Part shown: positions 21,446 to 30,988 of the stretch, in pieces
Layout: each line of letters opens with the position of its first letter
How positions within the stretch are numbered: the stretch's first letter is position 1
Assembly (NCBI RefSeq): GCF_014207185.1
Contig: NZ_JACHCP010000003.1
Location: 124,001 to 188,000, forward strand
Length of the DNA: 64,000 bases
Direction: 5' to 3'
From: Rhodanobacter sp. A1T4
Lineage (GTDB): Bacteria > Pseudomonadota > Gammaproteobacteria > Xanthomonadales > Rhodanobacteraceae
Position numbers and translations under genes: made by a program
The notes under the pieces: generated by a model
Databases searched by the model: none
The model's input: only the letters and a program-made list of their open reading frames with translations
Told to the model about the DNA's origin: nothing

Positions 21446-22234
21446 ATGAAGCAATTTCTGCGTCCCACGCTGACAGCGGCCGCGATGGCTGTTGCGCTGG
21501 GCATGACTGCGAGCGTGTACGCCCAGGCTGCCAAAACCGGCGCCGCCGCCACGGGCACGGTCGACAAGGCCAAGGCCAGCTATGTGGTCGGTTGGGAGAT
21601 TGCTTCCCAGGTTCCACCGATCATGCGCGACGAACTGGATGCGGCTGCTGTGGGCCGTGCTGTCCAGGCAGCGCTGTCCGGTCAGAAGCCGACCATGAGT
21701 GATGCCGAAGCCAAGGAAGTGCACGATGCTTTCATGGCAAAGATTCAGGCCAAGTATCAGGCTGAGATGGTTCGCGTCGGTGCGAAGAACAAGACCGAGG
21801 GCGATGCATTCCTGGCCAAGAACAAGAGCGCTCCTGGTGTGAAGACCACGGCGTCCGGTCTGCAGTATCAGGTGATCAGCCAGGGCACCGGCGTCCGTCC
21901 GGGTCCGAATGACACCGTGCAGATCGATTACACCGGCACGTTCGTCAATGGTCAGGTGTTCGACGCTTCGGCCAAGCACAATCCGCCGGGTCCGGCCTCG
22001 ATTCCGCTGGCTGGCGTGATCCCCGGTTTCCGCGAAGGTCTGCAGCTGATGCAGGTTGGCGGTCACTACAAGCTGTACATCCCGTCGACGCTGGCCTATG
22101 GTGCCGAGCCACAGCCGCCGATGCCGCCGAATGCCACGCTGATTTTCGACGTGACCTTGGTCAAGACCGGTCCGACGCCGGCTGGCGCTGCCCCAGGTGG
22201 CGCTCCGGGTGCTGCCGGTCCCGGCGGTCAGTAA
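21446..22234 (+). CDS. Mip/FkpA-like periplasmic FKBP-type peptidyl-prolyl isomerase
   Basis: The ATG at 21446 follows GAGGGAG and begins a Sec signal peptide (cleavage near VYAQA). The 262-residue product has an FKBP N-terminal dimerisation helix region, then an FKBP domain (GVRPGPNDTVQIDYTGTFVNG ... GYHK-like GGHYKLYIPSTLAYG) that isomerises prolyl bonds. The tail is rich in Ala, Gly and Pro. An upstream in-frame ATG is rejected because it precedes the signal peptide. A strong terminator follows. Confidence 0.92.
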   Translation: MKQFLRPTLTAAAMAVALGMTASVYAQAAKTGAAATGTVDKAKASYVVGWEIASQVPPIMRDELDAAAVGRAVQAALSGQKPTMSDAEAKEVHDAFMAKIQAKYQAEMVRVGAKNKTEGDAFLAKNKSAPGVKTTASGLQYQVISQGTGVRPGPNDTVQIDYTGTFVNGQVFDASAKHNPPGPASIPLAGVIPGFREGLQLMQVGGHYKLYIPSTLAYGAEPQPPMPPNATLIFDVTLVKTGPTPAGAAPGGAPGAAGPGGQ

Positions 22235-22265
22235 AATAAGTTCGAGGTCTAATCGACTCGAGACA

Positions 22266-22300
22266 GCAAAGGGCGCGAAGTGATTCGCGCCCTTTGCTTT
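22266..22300 (+). terminator. terminator after the FKBP gene
   Basis: A perfect 14-bp stem (GCAAAGGGCGCGAA) with loop GTGA is followed by TTTT. Confidence 0.9.
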
Positions 22301-22377
22301 TGGTCAGCGGTAACTCGATGCAAAATCCGCAGCCGGTTAGAATGTCTGGCTGATGCTCCAAGGAAATCGTCCCAGCG

Positions 22378-23724
22378 ATGATGAAGATCACAATTTTTGG
22401 TACGGGTTATGTGGGACTCGTCACCGGCGCGTGCCTGGCCGAAATGGGTAATCATGTCGTCTGCGTCGACATCGATATCGGCAAGGTCGAACGACTAAAA
22501 CGCGGTGAAATTCCGATTTACGAGCCTGGTTTGGAAGCCATCGTCAAGCGCAACCATGCCAGTGGCCAACTGAATTTCACCACCGAGGCAGCTGCTGCCA
22601 TTGCACACGGTGAAATTATTTTCATCGGGGTAGGTACACCACCGGACGAGGACGGTAGTGCTGATCTCAGCTACGTGCTGGAAGTCGCCAAGACCATCGG
22701 CAACCACTTGAATCGTTATGCGGTCGTCGTCAATAAATCGACCGTGCCAGTGGGTACCGCCGATCGTGTACGCGCCGCCATCAGCGCCGAGTTGAATCAG
22801 CGTAGCGCCCACGTCGAATTTGACGTGGTGTCCAATCCCGAATTTCTGAAAGAGGGCGCGGCTGTCGAGGATTGCCTGCGGCCTGATCGCATCATCGTCG
22901 GTGCATCCAGCGAGCGTGCTGTGGCGGTGTTGCGCAAACTCTATGCGCCGTTCAACCGCAATCACGATCGCATGGTAGTGATGGACGAGCGTTCGGCCGA
23001 GCTGACCAAGTACGCCGCCAACGCCATGCTGGCAACCAAGATCAGTTTCATGAACGAGATCGCCAATATTGCCGAACGTGTCGGTGCTGACGTGGAACTG
23101 GTGCGACAGGGCATTGGTTCGGATCCACGCATCGGCTACCACTTTATTTATCCGGGTGCGGGTTACGGCGGCTCGTGTTTTCCCAAGGACGTTCAGGCGC
23201 TCGAGCGCACGGCGCGCAGCTATGGCTATGACGCGCGACTGCTCACTGCGGTCGAAGCGGTAAACCGGCAGCAGAAAGACAAATTGTTCGAACTGATCAC
23301 GCGCCACTTCAATGGCGAATTGAACGGTCGGACGATCGCGCTATGGGGGCTGGCATTCAAACCGAACACCGATGACATGCGTGAGGCGTCCAGTCGGCAT
23401 CTGATGGAAGCGCTATGGAAAGCGGGTGCCAAGGTTCGCGCATTCGATCCGCAGGCGAGCGAGGAAACGCACCGACTCTATGGTGAGCGCACGGATCTGG
23501 TGCTGTGCAAAAGTGCATACGATGCATTGCAAGGCGCGGATGTGCTGGCGGTCGTGACCGAGTGGAAAGCCTTTCGCAGCCCGGACTTTCAGCGTATTGG
23601 CAGCATGCTCGGCGAGCGGGCCATATTCGATGGACGCAACCTTTACGATCCGGCTGCCGTGGAAGAGGCGGGTATTGCCTATTACGGCATCGGCCGCGGT
23701 CGCAGCTTGCAGCTGAAGGCATAG
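22378..23724 (+). CDS. ugd: UDP-glucose 6-dehydrogenase
   Basis: A 448-residue enzyme oxidising UDP-glucose to UDP-glucuronate with NAD+, feeding capsule, exopolysaccharide or LPS synthesis. The Rossmann motif [15 protein letters not shown] opens the protein; NPEFLKEG and the catalytic cysteine in [10 protein letters not shown] are present. Two adjacent ATGs give the alternative starts MM or M. No polysaccharide cluster is adjacent. slyX follows 10 bp later. Confidence 0.95.
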   Translation: MMKITIFGTGYVGLVTGACLAEMGNHVVCVDIDIGKVERLKRGEIPIYEPGLEAIVKRNHASGQLNFTTEAAAAIAHGEIIFIGVGTPPDEDGSADLSYVLEVAKTIGNHLNRYAVVVNKSTVPVGTADRVRAAISAELNQRSAHVEFDVVSNPEFLKEGAAVEDCLRPDRIIVGASSERAVAVLRKLYAPFNRNHDRMVVMDERSAELTKYAANAMLATKISFMNEIANIAERVGADVELVRQGIGSDPRIGYHFIYPGAGYGGSCFPKDVQALERTARSYGYDARLLTAVEAVNRQQKDKLFELITRHFNGELNGRTIALWGLAFKPNTDDMREASSRHLMEALWKAGAKVRAFDPQASEETHRLYGERTDLVLCKSAYDALQGADVLAVVTEWKAFRSPDFQRIGSMLGERAIFDGRNLYDPAAVEEAGIAYYGIGRGRSLQLKA

Positions 23725-23734
23725 AGATGAAGCT

Positions 23735-23959
23735 ATGAGAATTCCTATCGACACGCTCGAGCAACGGCTGACCGAAATGGAAGTCAAGCTGACGTTTATC
23801 GATGATACGGTGCAGGCGCTGGCGTCCGCCGATGCCGATCAGTCCGTACGCATTGCATCGCTGGAACGAGCGCTGCGCGATTTGCGGGGCGAACTTTCAT
23901 CCATGCGGATCGGACAGGCGGATGATCCGCATAGCGAACCGCCACCGCCGCATTATTGA
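23735..23959 (+). CDS. slyX: SlyX-family coiled-coil protein
   Basis: A 74-residue protein that is nearly all coiled coil (LEQRLTEMEVKLTFIDDTVQAL) and ends in the family PPPPHY tail. Its function is unknown. It lies 10 bp after ugd and before a DUF2058 gene. Confidence 0.9.
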   Translation: MRIPIDTLEQRLTEMEVKLTFIDDTVQALASADADQSVRIASLERALRDLRGELSSMRIGQADDPHSEPPPPHY

Positions 23960-24002
23960 CCATCAGAATAATCATCAAATCCTCCGATCACGGATTGCCA
24001 GC

Positions 24003-24596
24003 ATGGCCGACTCTCTCCGCGACCTGCTGCTGAAAAGCGGCATCGTCAAACAGCTTCACGACAGCAAACCCAAGCCGCCGCCGCAAAGCAGCAGGCCTGC
24101 ATACAAAGGTGCCAAGCCAGCGCACTCTGGCGGTAAGCCGCGTCCATCGCAGAATAAAAATACTTCGCGACCGCCGAGCAAGGATCAGAGCGAGATCGAT
24201 CTGGCCAAGGCTTACGCGATTCGCGCGCAAACGGAAGCCAGCGAACGCAAGCGCGTCGAGCAGGAGGCCGCCGAGCAGGCCCGGTTGCGCCGCGAGCGCA
24301 AGCTGAAGATCCAGCAATTGCTCGAAGGCAAGACACTCAACAAGCCAGACGCCGATCAGCCGCGTAATTTTGAATACGGCGGCAAGATCCGACGCGTGCA
24401 TGTGGATGCAGCGCAGTTAGTAGCGCTCAACGCCGGTGAGCTTGGCGTTGTGCAGCAGGCCGGGCGCTATTTTCTTGTCAGTCGCGAAGTTGCCGAACAG
24501 GTGCGGGCAATCGACGCACATCAACTGGCGCTGCTGGCCGAACCGGGCAGTGACGGTATGGCCGACGATGGCGTGCCCGACGATTTGATGTGGTGA
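24003..24596 (+). CDS. DUF2058 (YaiL-like) nucleoprotein
   Basis: A 197-residue protein starting MADSLRDLLLKSGIVKQ, the DUF2058 signature. A basic, proline- and lysine-rich linker and a charged alpha-helix (ASERKRVEQEAAEQARLRRERKLK) follow. The C-terminus is compact. The family is annotated as nucleoprotein/polynucleotide-associated. A longer upstream frame is rejected because it overlaps slyX. Confidence 0.85.
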   Translation: MADSLRDLLLKSGIVKQLHDSKPKPPPQSSRPAYKGAKPAHSGGKPRPSQNKNTSRPPSKDQSEIDLAKAYAIRAQTEASERKRVEQEAAEQARLRRERKLKIQQLLEGKTLNKPDADQPRNFEYGGKIRRVHVDAAQLVALNAGELGVVQQAGRYFLVSREVAEQVRAIDAHQLALLAEPGSDGMADDGVPDDLMW

Positions 24597-24650
24597 ATAC
24601 GAGCGACTGGGCGAAGTTCGTCACTTGACGTTCCATCGATCATGCCCAAC

Positions 24651-24679
24651 AAAAGCCCGGCTCATGGCCGGGCTTTTTC
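24651..24679. terminator. terminator between the DUF2058 gene and fadB-type gene
   Basis: AAAAGCCCGG pairs with CCGGGCTTTT; A and T runs on both sides suit the convergent genes. Confidence 0.88.
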
Positions 24680-24719
24680 TGACAATGTCGATGGCAACTA
24701 AGCCAAATGCACTTCAGGC

Positions 24720-26843
24720 TTACGCGACACCGAGTGATCCCGCTTGCTGCTCGAGAGTCTGTGGTGCTAACGCCGGATGATCCCAGCCCTGCTTGGGACG
24801 AAAACGATCCCCATAGCGCTGCGCCAGTTGCTCCAGCCTCTGCTTGAGTTTGTCAGCGCCTTCGGTCCGAACGTACTGGATCGGGCCACCACGAAATGGC
24901 GCAAACCCGGTACCGAAGATCACGCCGGCATCGAGAAGATCGGCATCGTCGACCACGCCATCGGCGAGGCAGGCAATGGCTTCATTGACCATCGGCAGAA
25001 TCATGCGTTCCTGCAGATCCGGCGGCATGATGTAGTCCTTGTCGACTTCGGGCTTTTGCGGCTTGCCTTCACTCCATGTGTATAAGCCCTGGCCGTCTTT
25101 CTTGCCACGTTTGCCGACCTCCATCTTGTCTTCGAGCCCTGGTGGTACTTCCAGTCCGAGGAACGGCGCGAGCTCTTTGCCCACCGATGCACAGACGTCC
25201 AAGCCAACCGTATCGGCCAGTTCGATCGGACCCATGGGCATGCCGAATTTTTTCGCTTCGCGGTCGAGCACCGGGCCAGGCACACCTTCGCTGTAAAGCC
25301 GCATGGCTTCGAGCAGATAGGGCATCAGGATGCGGTTGACCAAGAAGCCGGGCGTGCCCTTGACCGCGACCGGGAGCTTGCCAATCGCCTTGCAAAAAGC
25401 CAGCGCGCGTTTTTCGATCTCTGGATCAAGCTTGTCGTGCCGTACCACCTCGACCAGTGGCATCTGCGCCACCGGGTTGAAGAAGTGCAGGCCGAGGAAG
25501 CGCTGTGGTGCGGCCAGTCCCATGCGTAGTTCATCGAGCGGAATACTCGAGGTATTGCTGGCGAGAATCTGATTGCCCTGAAACTGCGGCTCGATTTTTC
25601 CGTAAAGTTCACGCTTGGCCTCAGCATCCTCGTAGATCGCCTCGATCGCTAGGTCGGCGCTGGCCACGCCTTTGCCCTCGACATCGGCGCGTAGGCGGCG
25701 TGTAGTCTGCTCGACTTTTTCAGGTGTCTTGAGCTTCTTCTCGTACAGCTGACGGGCGCGATCCAGTGCGGGCTGGATGAACTTCATCTCGCGATCCTGC
25801 AGGGTTACCTCGAAGCCACGAAAGGCTGCCCAAGCAGCAATGTCGCCGCCCATCACGCCGGCACCAACCACGTGCACATGTTTGATTGCGGCGTCGACGC
25901 CGGCACCTTGGCCTTTCAACCGTTCCTGCAGGAAGAAGATACGGATCAGATTTTGCGCCGTCGGCGTCTTCGCCAGCTTGGCTACCGAGCGCGCTTCCAG
26001 CTTCAGCCGCTGGGTGACGCTGGAGCCGCCGCGCTTCCACACGTCGATCATGGCGAATGGGGCTGGGTAATGTTCTTTGCGAACTTTGGCGGCAGTCTGC
26101 TTGATCATCACTGGCGCAAGAATCTGTCGGGCCAGCCAGGTATTGGTTGCCCACGCTTTGGCGCGGTGAGCGAACGGACGTGTCTGCGGGCGGCGCAGTA
26201 GATGGCGCGCTTCGGCCAGCAGTTCCTCGGGTCGGGACAGGCGATCGACCACACCCATGGCGAACGCCCGCTTGGCCGACAGTGCTCGGCCGGTCAGCAT
26301 GATCGGCAGTGCATCGGGCGCACCGATCAGTCGCGGCAGCCTCGCGGTACCGCCCCAGCCGGGATGGATGCCAAGCATGACTTCGGGTAGGCCGATCTTG
26401 GTTTTTTCATCGTCTGCCGCAATGCGCTGGCGGCAGGCCAGTATCAGTTCGGTGCCGCCGCCCATGCAGGCGCCGTGAACGGCCGCGACGGTCGGGCACT
26501 GGAGTTTTGCCAGCGCTTCATAAACGCGCTGGCCGTGTTCGATATTTTCGAGCACAGTGTCATTTTTTGCGTATTCGAGAAACGCCTTGATGTCGGCGCC
26601 GACGGCGAATCCTGAGGGCTTCGCCGAATGGATGATGACGCCGGCCGGTTTCTCTATCGCCAAGCGTTCGACAATCTGCTCGAGCTCGTTGAGCACAGCG
26701 CGCGAAATCGCATTGACGCTGCTGCCCTCTCGGTCGAGACTGAGAGTGACGATGCCATCGTCGCTTTGGCTGGTCTTCCAATGGTTGAATCGCAATCCTT
26801 CGAACATAAGCATGCAAACGTCAGTGGGAGAGATTGGAACCAT
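24720..26843 (-). CDS. fadB: fatty acid oxidation multifunctional alpha subunit (enoyl-CoA hydratase / 3-hydroxyacyl-CoA dehydrogenase)
   Basis: A 707-residue two-enzyme protein. The N-terminal crotonase domain hydrates enoyl-CoA (GACMGGGTELILACR oxyanion region, catalytic Glu in LPEVMLGI). The dehydrogenase has the NAD motif GAGVMGGDIA near residue 330 and the His in GLHFFNPVAQ. No thiolase partner is adjacent, so it may be FadJ-like rather than FadB. The first ATG was used; MLMFEGLRF ten codons later is another candidate. Confidence 0.9.
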   Translation of the reverse strand: MVPISPTDVCMLMFEGLRFNHWKTSQSDDGIVTLSLDREGSSVNAISRAVLNELEQIVERLAIEKPAGVIIHSAKPSGFAVGADIKAFLEYAKNDTVLENIEHGQRVYEALAKLQCPTVAAVHGACMGGGTELILACRQRIAADDEKTKIGLPEVMLGIHPGWGGTARLPRLIGAPDALPIMLTGRALSAKRAFAMGVVDRLSRPEELLAEARHLLRRPQTRPFAHRAKAWATNTWLARQILAPVMIKQTAAKVRKEHYPAPFAMIDVWKRGGSSVTQRLKLEARSVAKLAKTPTAQNLIRIFFLQERLKGQGAGVDAAIKHVHVVGAGVMGGDIAAWAAFRGFEVTLQDREMKFIQPALDRARQLYEKKLKTPEKVEQTTRRLRADVEGKGVASADLAIEAIYEDAEAKRELYGKIEPQFQGNQILASNTSSIPLDELRMGLAAPQRFLGLHFFNPVAQMPLVEVVRHDKLDPEIEKRALAFCKAIGKLPVAVKGTPGFLVNRILMPYLLEAMRLYSEGVPGPVLDREAKKFGMPMGPIELADTVGLDVCASVGKELAPFLGLEVPPGLEDKMEVGKRGKKDGQGLYTWSEGKPQKPEVDKDYIMPPDLQERMILPMVNEAIACLADGVVDDADLLDAGVIFGTGFAPFRGGPIQYVRTEGADKLKQRLEQLAQRYGDRFRPKQGWDHPALAPQTLEQQAGSLGVA

Positions 26844-27113
26844 ACCGTTCCGACGGCTTGATTGCGAGATGTGACCGGTGTACTTGACCGTAAAGTAAAG
26901 CCGGTGTGAAATCTCGAACGGAATAGCGACGGACCTGACCGATCAGCCTCGCTGCGTGAAAACGCAACCGCATTCGGCCTTATTGAAAAAGAAGATGTCG
27001 ATGCTCGGTGGTTCAGCAGCTCAAAAGCGATACCCCATCCACCGCTTAATGAACGGCCGATTGACCTGGGCGTGTGTGGCTCCGTTACCGCTATCTCGAA
27101 GGACGGGGAAACC

Positions 27114-27605
27114 ATGGATTCCGGCATGACCGCCGCTGCACCACAGGCAGCGGAGATTCTCGAGCGCATCATCGGTGCTGCGAGCGGGCTTGTCGTACTT
27201 GACAGTCCTGACGCTCTGGCATTGATTAGTCAGTTTCGTGCCGTCGCGCGCAATACCGGCCAGGCCATGTACCTTTGGCAACCCGATACCGGATTGGGCA
27301 GTCTTCGCGATGCGCATGTGCGTGTTCCCGATTGTCAACGCCTGGGTAGTGCGCTGCGCTACATGCAGCAAAGCATGCATTTCGGTATCTACTTTTTGGT
27401 TGGGCTGGAACTGCCGCTATCGGCGATGGACGCCACGTTGTTGCGCCAGCTCGCACGCATGCCGAAGGAACACTTGCGACGCGTGGTGTTGATCGATGTG
27501 CCTGCCGCATTGGCTGAGCACCTTGGCGATTTGACGGTGCGTCTGAACAGCAAAGACAGCTCCTCCAAGCGCCTGCGCCTGCGCGACGGCCGCTGGCTGG
27601 TTTGA
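27114..27605 (+). CDS. uncharacterised protein coupled to a GGDEF-EAL gene
   Basis: A 163-residue soluble protein not recognised. It has an alpha/beta look (GLVVLDSPDALALISQF, then FGIYFLVGLELPL, then RRVVLIDVPAAL), resembling a P-loop-like or receiver-like fold without a Walker A motif. It has no signal peptide or membrane segment. The ATG at 27114 is preceded by GGACGG; a longer frame from 27072 is possible. Its stop lies six bases before the preferred ATG of the c-di-GMP gene, so the products are probably made together. Confidence 0.65.
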   Translation: MDSGMTAAAPQAAEILERIIGAASGLVVLDSPDALALISQFRAVARNTGQAMYLWQPDTGLGSLRDAHVRVPDCQRLGSALRYMQQSMHFGIYFLVGLELPLSAMDATLLRQLARMPKEHLRRVVLIDVPAALAEHLGDLTVRLNSKDSSSKRLRLRDGRWLV

Positions 27606-27610
27606 GACTG

Positions 27611-30181
27611 ATGAGCGCGCATTCCGGTATTTTGGTGGTGGCTACGGAGCGTGAGCTGCGTCGTAACCTGTTCGATGCGCTCGATCAGGCGGGTTATTCG
27701 AGCATCCACAGCGCGCGGGATGTGTCGCATGCGGCCATCCTGTTGGAAGGTCGCCCGGCATTGCAATTGATCATCGCCGTATTCTCGGGTGACGGGCAGC
27801 AGGCACGCATCACTTGCGAGCAGCTGAAGGATCTGTCCGGTGGCGCCGAGGTACCGCTGATCGCGGTGGTTACCGAGGAGGCGTCGTTTGATCCGATCGA
27901 GTTGCCAGTTGGCGTTTCCGACTGGTTGTGTGCCACGCAGATCAGCAGCGAGCTGGCCACCCGCTGGCGGCGCGTGGAAATGACTTTGCCGGTCCGCGCG
28001 AAAACGGAGCCAACCGCTGTCGTTACAAGTAGCGAAGGGCAGGGCGATTACCGCTATCTGTTCGACGAGGGCGATAGCGAGTGGCTGATCGTCGATCCGC
28101 AATCCCAGTGCCTGTTGGAAGTCAGTCCGACTGTGGCCCGGCACAGCCGCCTGCAAGCCAGCCAGTGGCAAGGGCTGCCATTGTCCGAAGTGCTGCAGTT
28201 CGAAGGTGTTGCGATCGAGCAGGTGCTGTTCGACGCTGATCGTCGGTGGTATCCATGCCAACGCAAATCAGCTCAGGGCATGGATACCGGCCAGGCCAGC
28301 GCGCGGCGCATCCGTCACGCTGGGCTCGCCGCGCTGGCGCTGATGTTTCGCAGCGATCGTGCTGACTTGCGCGCGGAAGCGGCGCTGTCGTTGCTATCGC
28401 GCATGTTTGTGTCTACCAGTGGCGTGGATACGCAAATTGCAGCAGCCCGACTGCTGTTCGACGAACTGGGGCTGGATTACCTCACCATCTGGTCCGCCCG
28501 TCTTGACGGCTTCGAGGCGCCGAGTCAGTTGCTGCAGCTGTGGAGCGGCGACGATCTGGAGTGGCCTGCCGTGCAGGTGCAAAGCTCGCTCCAATCAGTG
28601 CTGGGTGGCAAGCCCTTTTTCTATCGCACCGATGCCACCCGACTGGCACCGATGGATCCGCTGCTGCTGCAGCTTGATCTGGTGGGTTTTGCCGGCTTGC
28701 CACTCTACGATGAGCGCCATACGGTGCTTGGCGCGATGCTCGCCGGCAGCCGTAAGGGCTTTGGCGAGATGTCCATCATCGAACCGGTATTGCGCTGTGC
28801 GGCCGCACGTTTTGCGCAGGTGCTTGAGTTGAATCGCACGCGCGCTCAGGGGCGTGCCGAGGGGTTGGTCGATGCGTTGACTGGCCTGCCGAACCGGCTA
28901 CTGTTCAACGACCGGCTGAATACAATCATCCATGAGGCGACACGCAACGGTGAGTGCTTTGCCGTGCTTTTCGTCGATCTTGATCGCTTCAAGATCATCA
29001 ACGATACCTACGGGCATGCCGCCGGCGATCAGGTTTTGCGTGTCGTCGCGCAGCGTCTGAGCACTAGCGTTCGTGCTTCCGATACAGTGGCACGTTACGC
29101 GGGCGACGAGTTCATCGTGGTACTGCGGCATATCGTCAAGAACGACGATGTGTCGCGGGTAGCTGAAAAAATCATGCAGGTCATGGGTATGCCGCTGAGC
29201 CTGGATGGCGGAACCGAGCTGCAGCTCGGTGCATCGATGGGCTTGAGCTTCTTCCCCGATGATGCAACCGATACGGAAACCCTGCTCAGGCATGCTGACG
29301 AAGCGATGTATGCGGCCAAGCATCAAGGGCGCAATACGTTCAAAATTTACGAGATGAGTCCCGAGTATGCGCAGCAACACGGTACGGTGTTGCGATCGCG
29401 CCTGCGTCATGCCGAAGGCAATGGCGAACTGCGCGTGGTCTACCAGCCTCAGGTTGATACAACGAGCGAGGACATCGTCGGCATGGAGGCGCTGGTGCGC
29501 TGGGAGCACCCCGAGCTGGGCATGATCAGCCCGGCGGTGTTCATTCCGCTAGCCGAGGAGACGGGCCTGATTGTGTCGATCGGCGAATGGGTCATGCGCA
29601 CAGCATGTCTGCAGGCGCAGGAGTGGGAACGACGCTATGGACTCCGGTTGCGGCTGGGTGTGAACCTCTCGGCGGTGCAACTGATCGAGCCGGATCTGGT
29701 CGACATGGTGGCCAGGGTACTCGATGAAACCGGGCTCGACCCCAGCTTATTGGAGTTGGAAATCACCGAAAGCATCAGCATCAAGACCGCGCCGAACCTC
29801 ATCGAAAATCTCAATGCGCTGCATCGATTGGGTTGCCATATCGCTATCGACGATTTCGGCACCGGCGCCGCCTCGCTCGATTACCTGCGCCGGTTACCGG
29901 CCGACCGCATCAAGATCGACCAAAGCTTCGTGCGCAATATCGGTGTCGACCCCGACGATGAGGCGATCGTGCGCGCGACCATCGATATGGCGCATCGCTT
30001 GAAGCGTGCCGTGGTTGCCGAAGGCGTGGAGACCGAGCAGCACTTCGAATTTCTACGCACCCACCAATGCGATGAACTGCAGGGTTACCTGTTCTGCCGG
30101 CCGCAGCCTACGTTAAGCTTCGACAACATGCTGGCCGAGCGGCAGCGCCTGATGGAGGAGCGCAGCACCACGGCGGCTTGA
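27611..30181 (+). CDS. cyclic-di-GMP protein: pseudo-receiver, GAF-like, GGDEF and EAL domains
   Basis: An 856-residue regulator. The N-terminal receiver-like domain lacks a clear phospho-acceptor Asp (LIIAVFSGDG), a PAS- and GAF-like region follows, then GGDEF with active-site AGDEF and an RxxD inhibitory site (RASD) five residues before it. The EAL domain retains MEALVRW, VNLSAVQL, LELEITES, IDDFGTG, DRIKIDQSF and VAEGVET, so phosphodiesterase activity is expected. Cyclase activity is possible. A TTG at 27602 is an alternative start. Soluble; no membrane helices. Confidence 0.9.
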   Translation: MSAHSGILVVATERELRRNLFDALDQAGYSSIHSARDVSHAAILLEGRPALQLIIAVFSGDGQQARITCEQLKDLSGGAEVPLIAVVTEEASFDPIELPVGVSDWLCATQISSELATRWRRVEMTLPVRAKTEPTAVVTSSEGQGDYRYLFDEGDSEWLIVDPQSQCLLEVSPTVARHSRLQASQWQGLPLSEVLQFEGVAIEQVLFDADRRWYPCQRKSAQGMDTGQASARRIRHAGLAALALMFRSDRADLRAEAALSLLSRMFVSTSGVDTQIAAARLLFDELGLDYLTIWSARLDGFEAPSQLLQLWSGDDLEWPAVQVQSSLQSVLGGKPFFYRTDATRLAPMDPLLLQLDLVGFAGLPLYDERHTVLGAMLAGSRKGFGEMSIIEPVLRCAAARFAQVLELNRTRAQGRAEGLVDALTGLPNRLLFNDRLNTIIHEATRNGECFAVLFVDLDRFKIINDTYGHAAGDQVLRVVAQRLSTSVRASDTVARYAGDEFIVVLRHIVKNDDVSRVAEKIMQVMGMPLSLDGGTELQLGASMGLSFFPDDATDTETLLRHADEAMYAAKHQGRNTFKIYEMSPEYAQQHGTVLRSRLRHAEGNGELRVVYQPQVDTTSEDIVGMEALVRWEHPELGMISPAVFIPLAEETGLIVSIGEWVMRTACLQAQEWERRYGLRLRLGVNLSAVQLIEPDLVDMVARVLDETGLDPSLLELEITESISIKTAPNLIENLNALHRLGCHIAIDDFGTGAASLDYLRRLPADRIKIDQSFVRNIGVDPDDEAIVRATIDMAHRLKRAVVAEGVETEQHFEFLRTHQCDELQGYLFCRPQPTLSFDNMLAERQRLMEERSTTAA

Positions 30182-30301
30182 GGCGGGTCGTGGTATCCCC
30201 ATAACCTCTGCCCTGGGTCGAAGTCGCTACAAGCAAGTGTCCTGGTCTGACAACCTGCCAACAGGCGGTGCGTTATGGTGGCGCGATATTATGTGTACGC
30301 T

Positions 30302-30328
30302 GAACTTGAGCACCCGGTTGCGGTCTGA
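30302..30328 (+). promoter_or_regulatory. sigma-E promoter of rpoE (autoregulation)
   Basis: GAACTT and TCTGA are separated by 16 bases, an excellent match to the E. coli sigma-E consensus. The predicted transcript starts about 30 bases before the rpoE ATG, as expected for an autoregulated extracytoplasmic sigma factor. Confidence 0.8.
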
Positions 30329-30364
30329 GCGGCGTGTTCAGTTTTAAACCAGTTCCCGCAGCGG

Positions 30365-30988
30365 ATGACGGCATTGACGATGGATACAGCCCGAATGGGC
30401 GAAAACGAGCTGGACCGCGCGCTGGTCGAGCGCGTTCAGAACGGGGACAAACGAGCTTTCGATCTGCTGGTGCGCAAGTATCAGCACAAGGTCATCGGGC
30501 TGGTGTCCCGCTATGTGCGCAGTCATGCCGAGTGCGAGGACATCGCACAGGAGTCGTTTATCCGTGCCTGGCGGGCGATTGGTTCGTTCCGCGGTGACAG
30601 CGCGTTCTATACGTGGCTTTACAAGATTGCGGTGAACACCGCCAAGAACCATCTGGTTGCGATGGGCCGGCGCCCCCCGACCGACGACGTCGACGCGGAA
30701 GACGCGGTTTTCATGGCCGGCGCTGAGCGCATGCACGATAGCGCCACGCCCGAACGCGAAATGATGCGCCAGGAAATTGAACAATCCGTGTTTTCCACTG
30801 TCCAAGCATTACCCGAAGAATTGCGCACCGCCATTACGTTACGTGAAGTGGATGGTCTCAGTTATGACGAAATCGCAGAGGCGATGGGTTGCCCGATCGG
30901 TACGGTGCGTTCACGTATCTTCCGGGCACGTGAAGCGATCGATGAAAAGCTGCGGCCACTATTGTCGGACCGCGAGGACAAGACATGA
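30365..30988 (+). CDS. rpoE: RNA polymerase sigma-E factor (ECF sigma-24)
   Basis: A 207-residue ECF sigma factor for envelope stress. Region 2 (FDLLVRKYQHKVIGLVSRYV ... AECEDIAQESFIRAWRAIGSFRGDSAFYTWLYKIA) and region 4 (LPEELRTAITLREVDGLSYDEIAEAMGCPIGTVRSRIFRARE) match RpoE. The start could be 30365 or an in-frame ATG at 30380 or 30395. The stop overlaps the anti-sigma start by four bases. Confidence 0.95.
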   Translation: MTALTMDTARMGENELDRALVERVQNGDKRAFDLLVRKYQHKVIGLVSRYVRSHAECEDIAQESFIRAWRAIGSFRGDSAFYTWLYKIAVNTAKNHLVAMGRRPPTDDVDAEDAVFMAGAERMHDSATPEREMMRQEIEQSVFSTVQALPEELRTAITLREVDGLSYDEIAEAMGCPIGTVRSRIFRAREAIDEKLRPLLSDREDKT

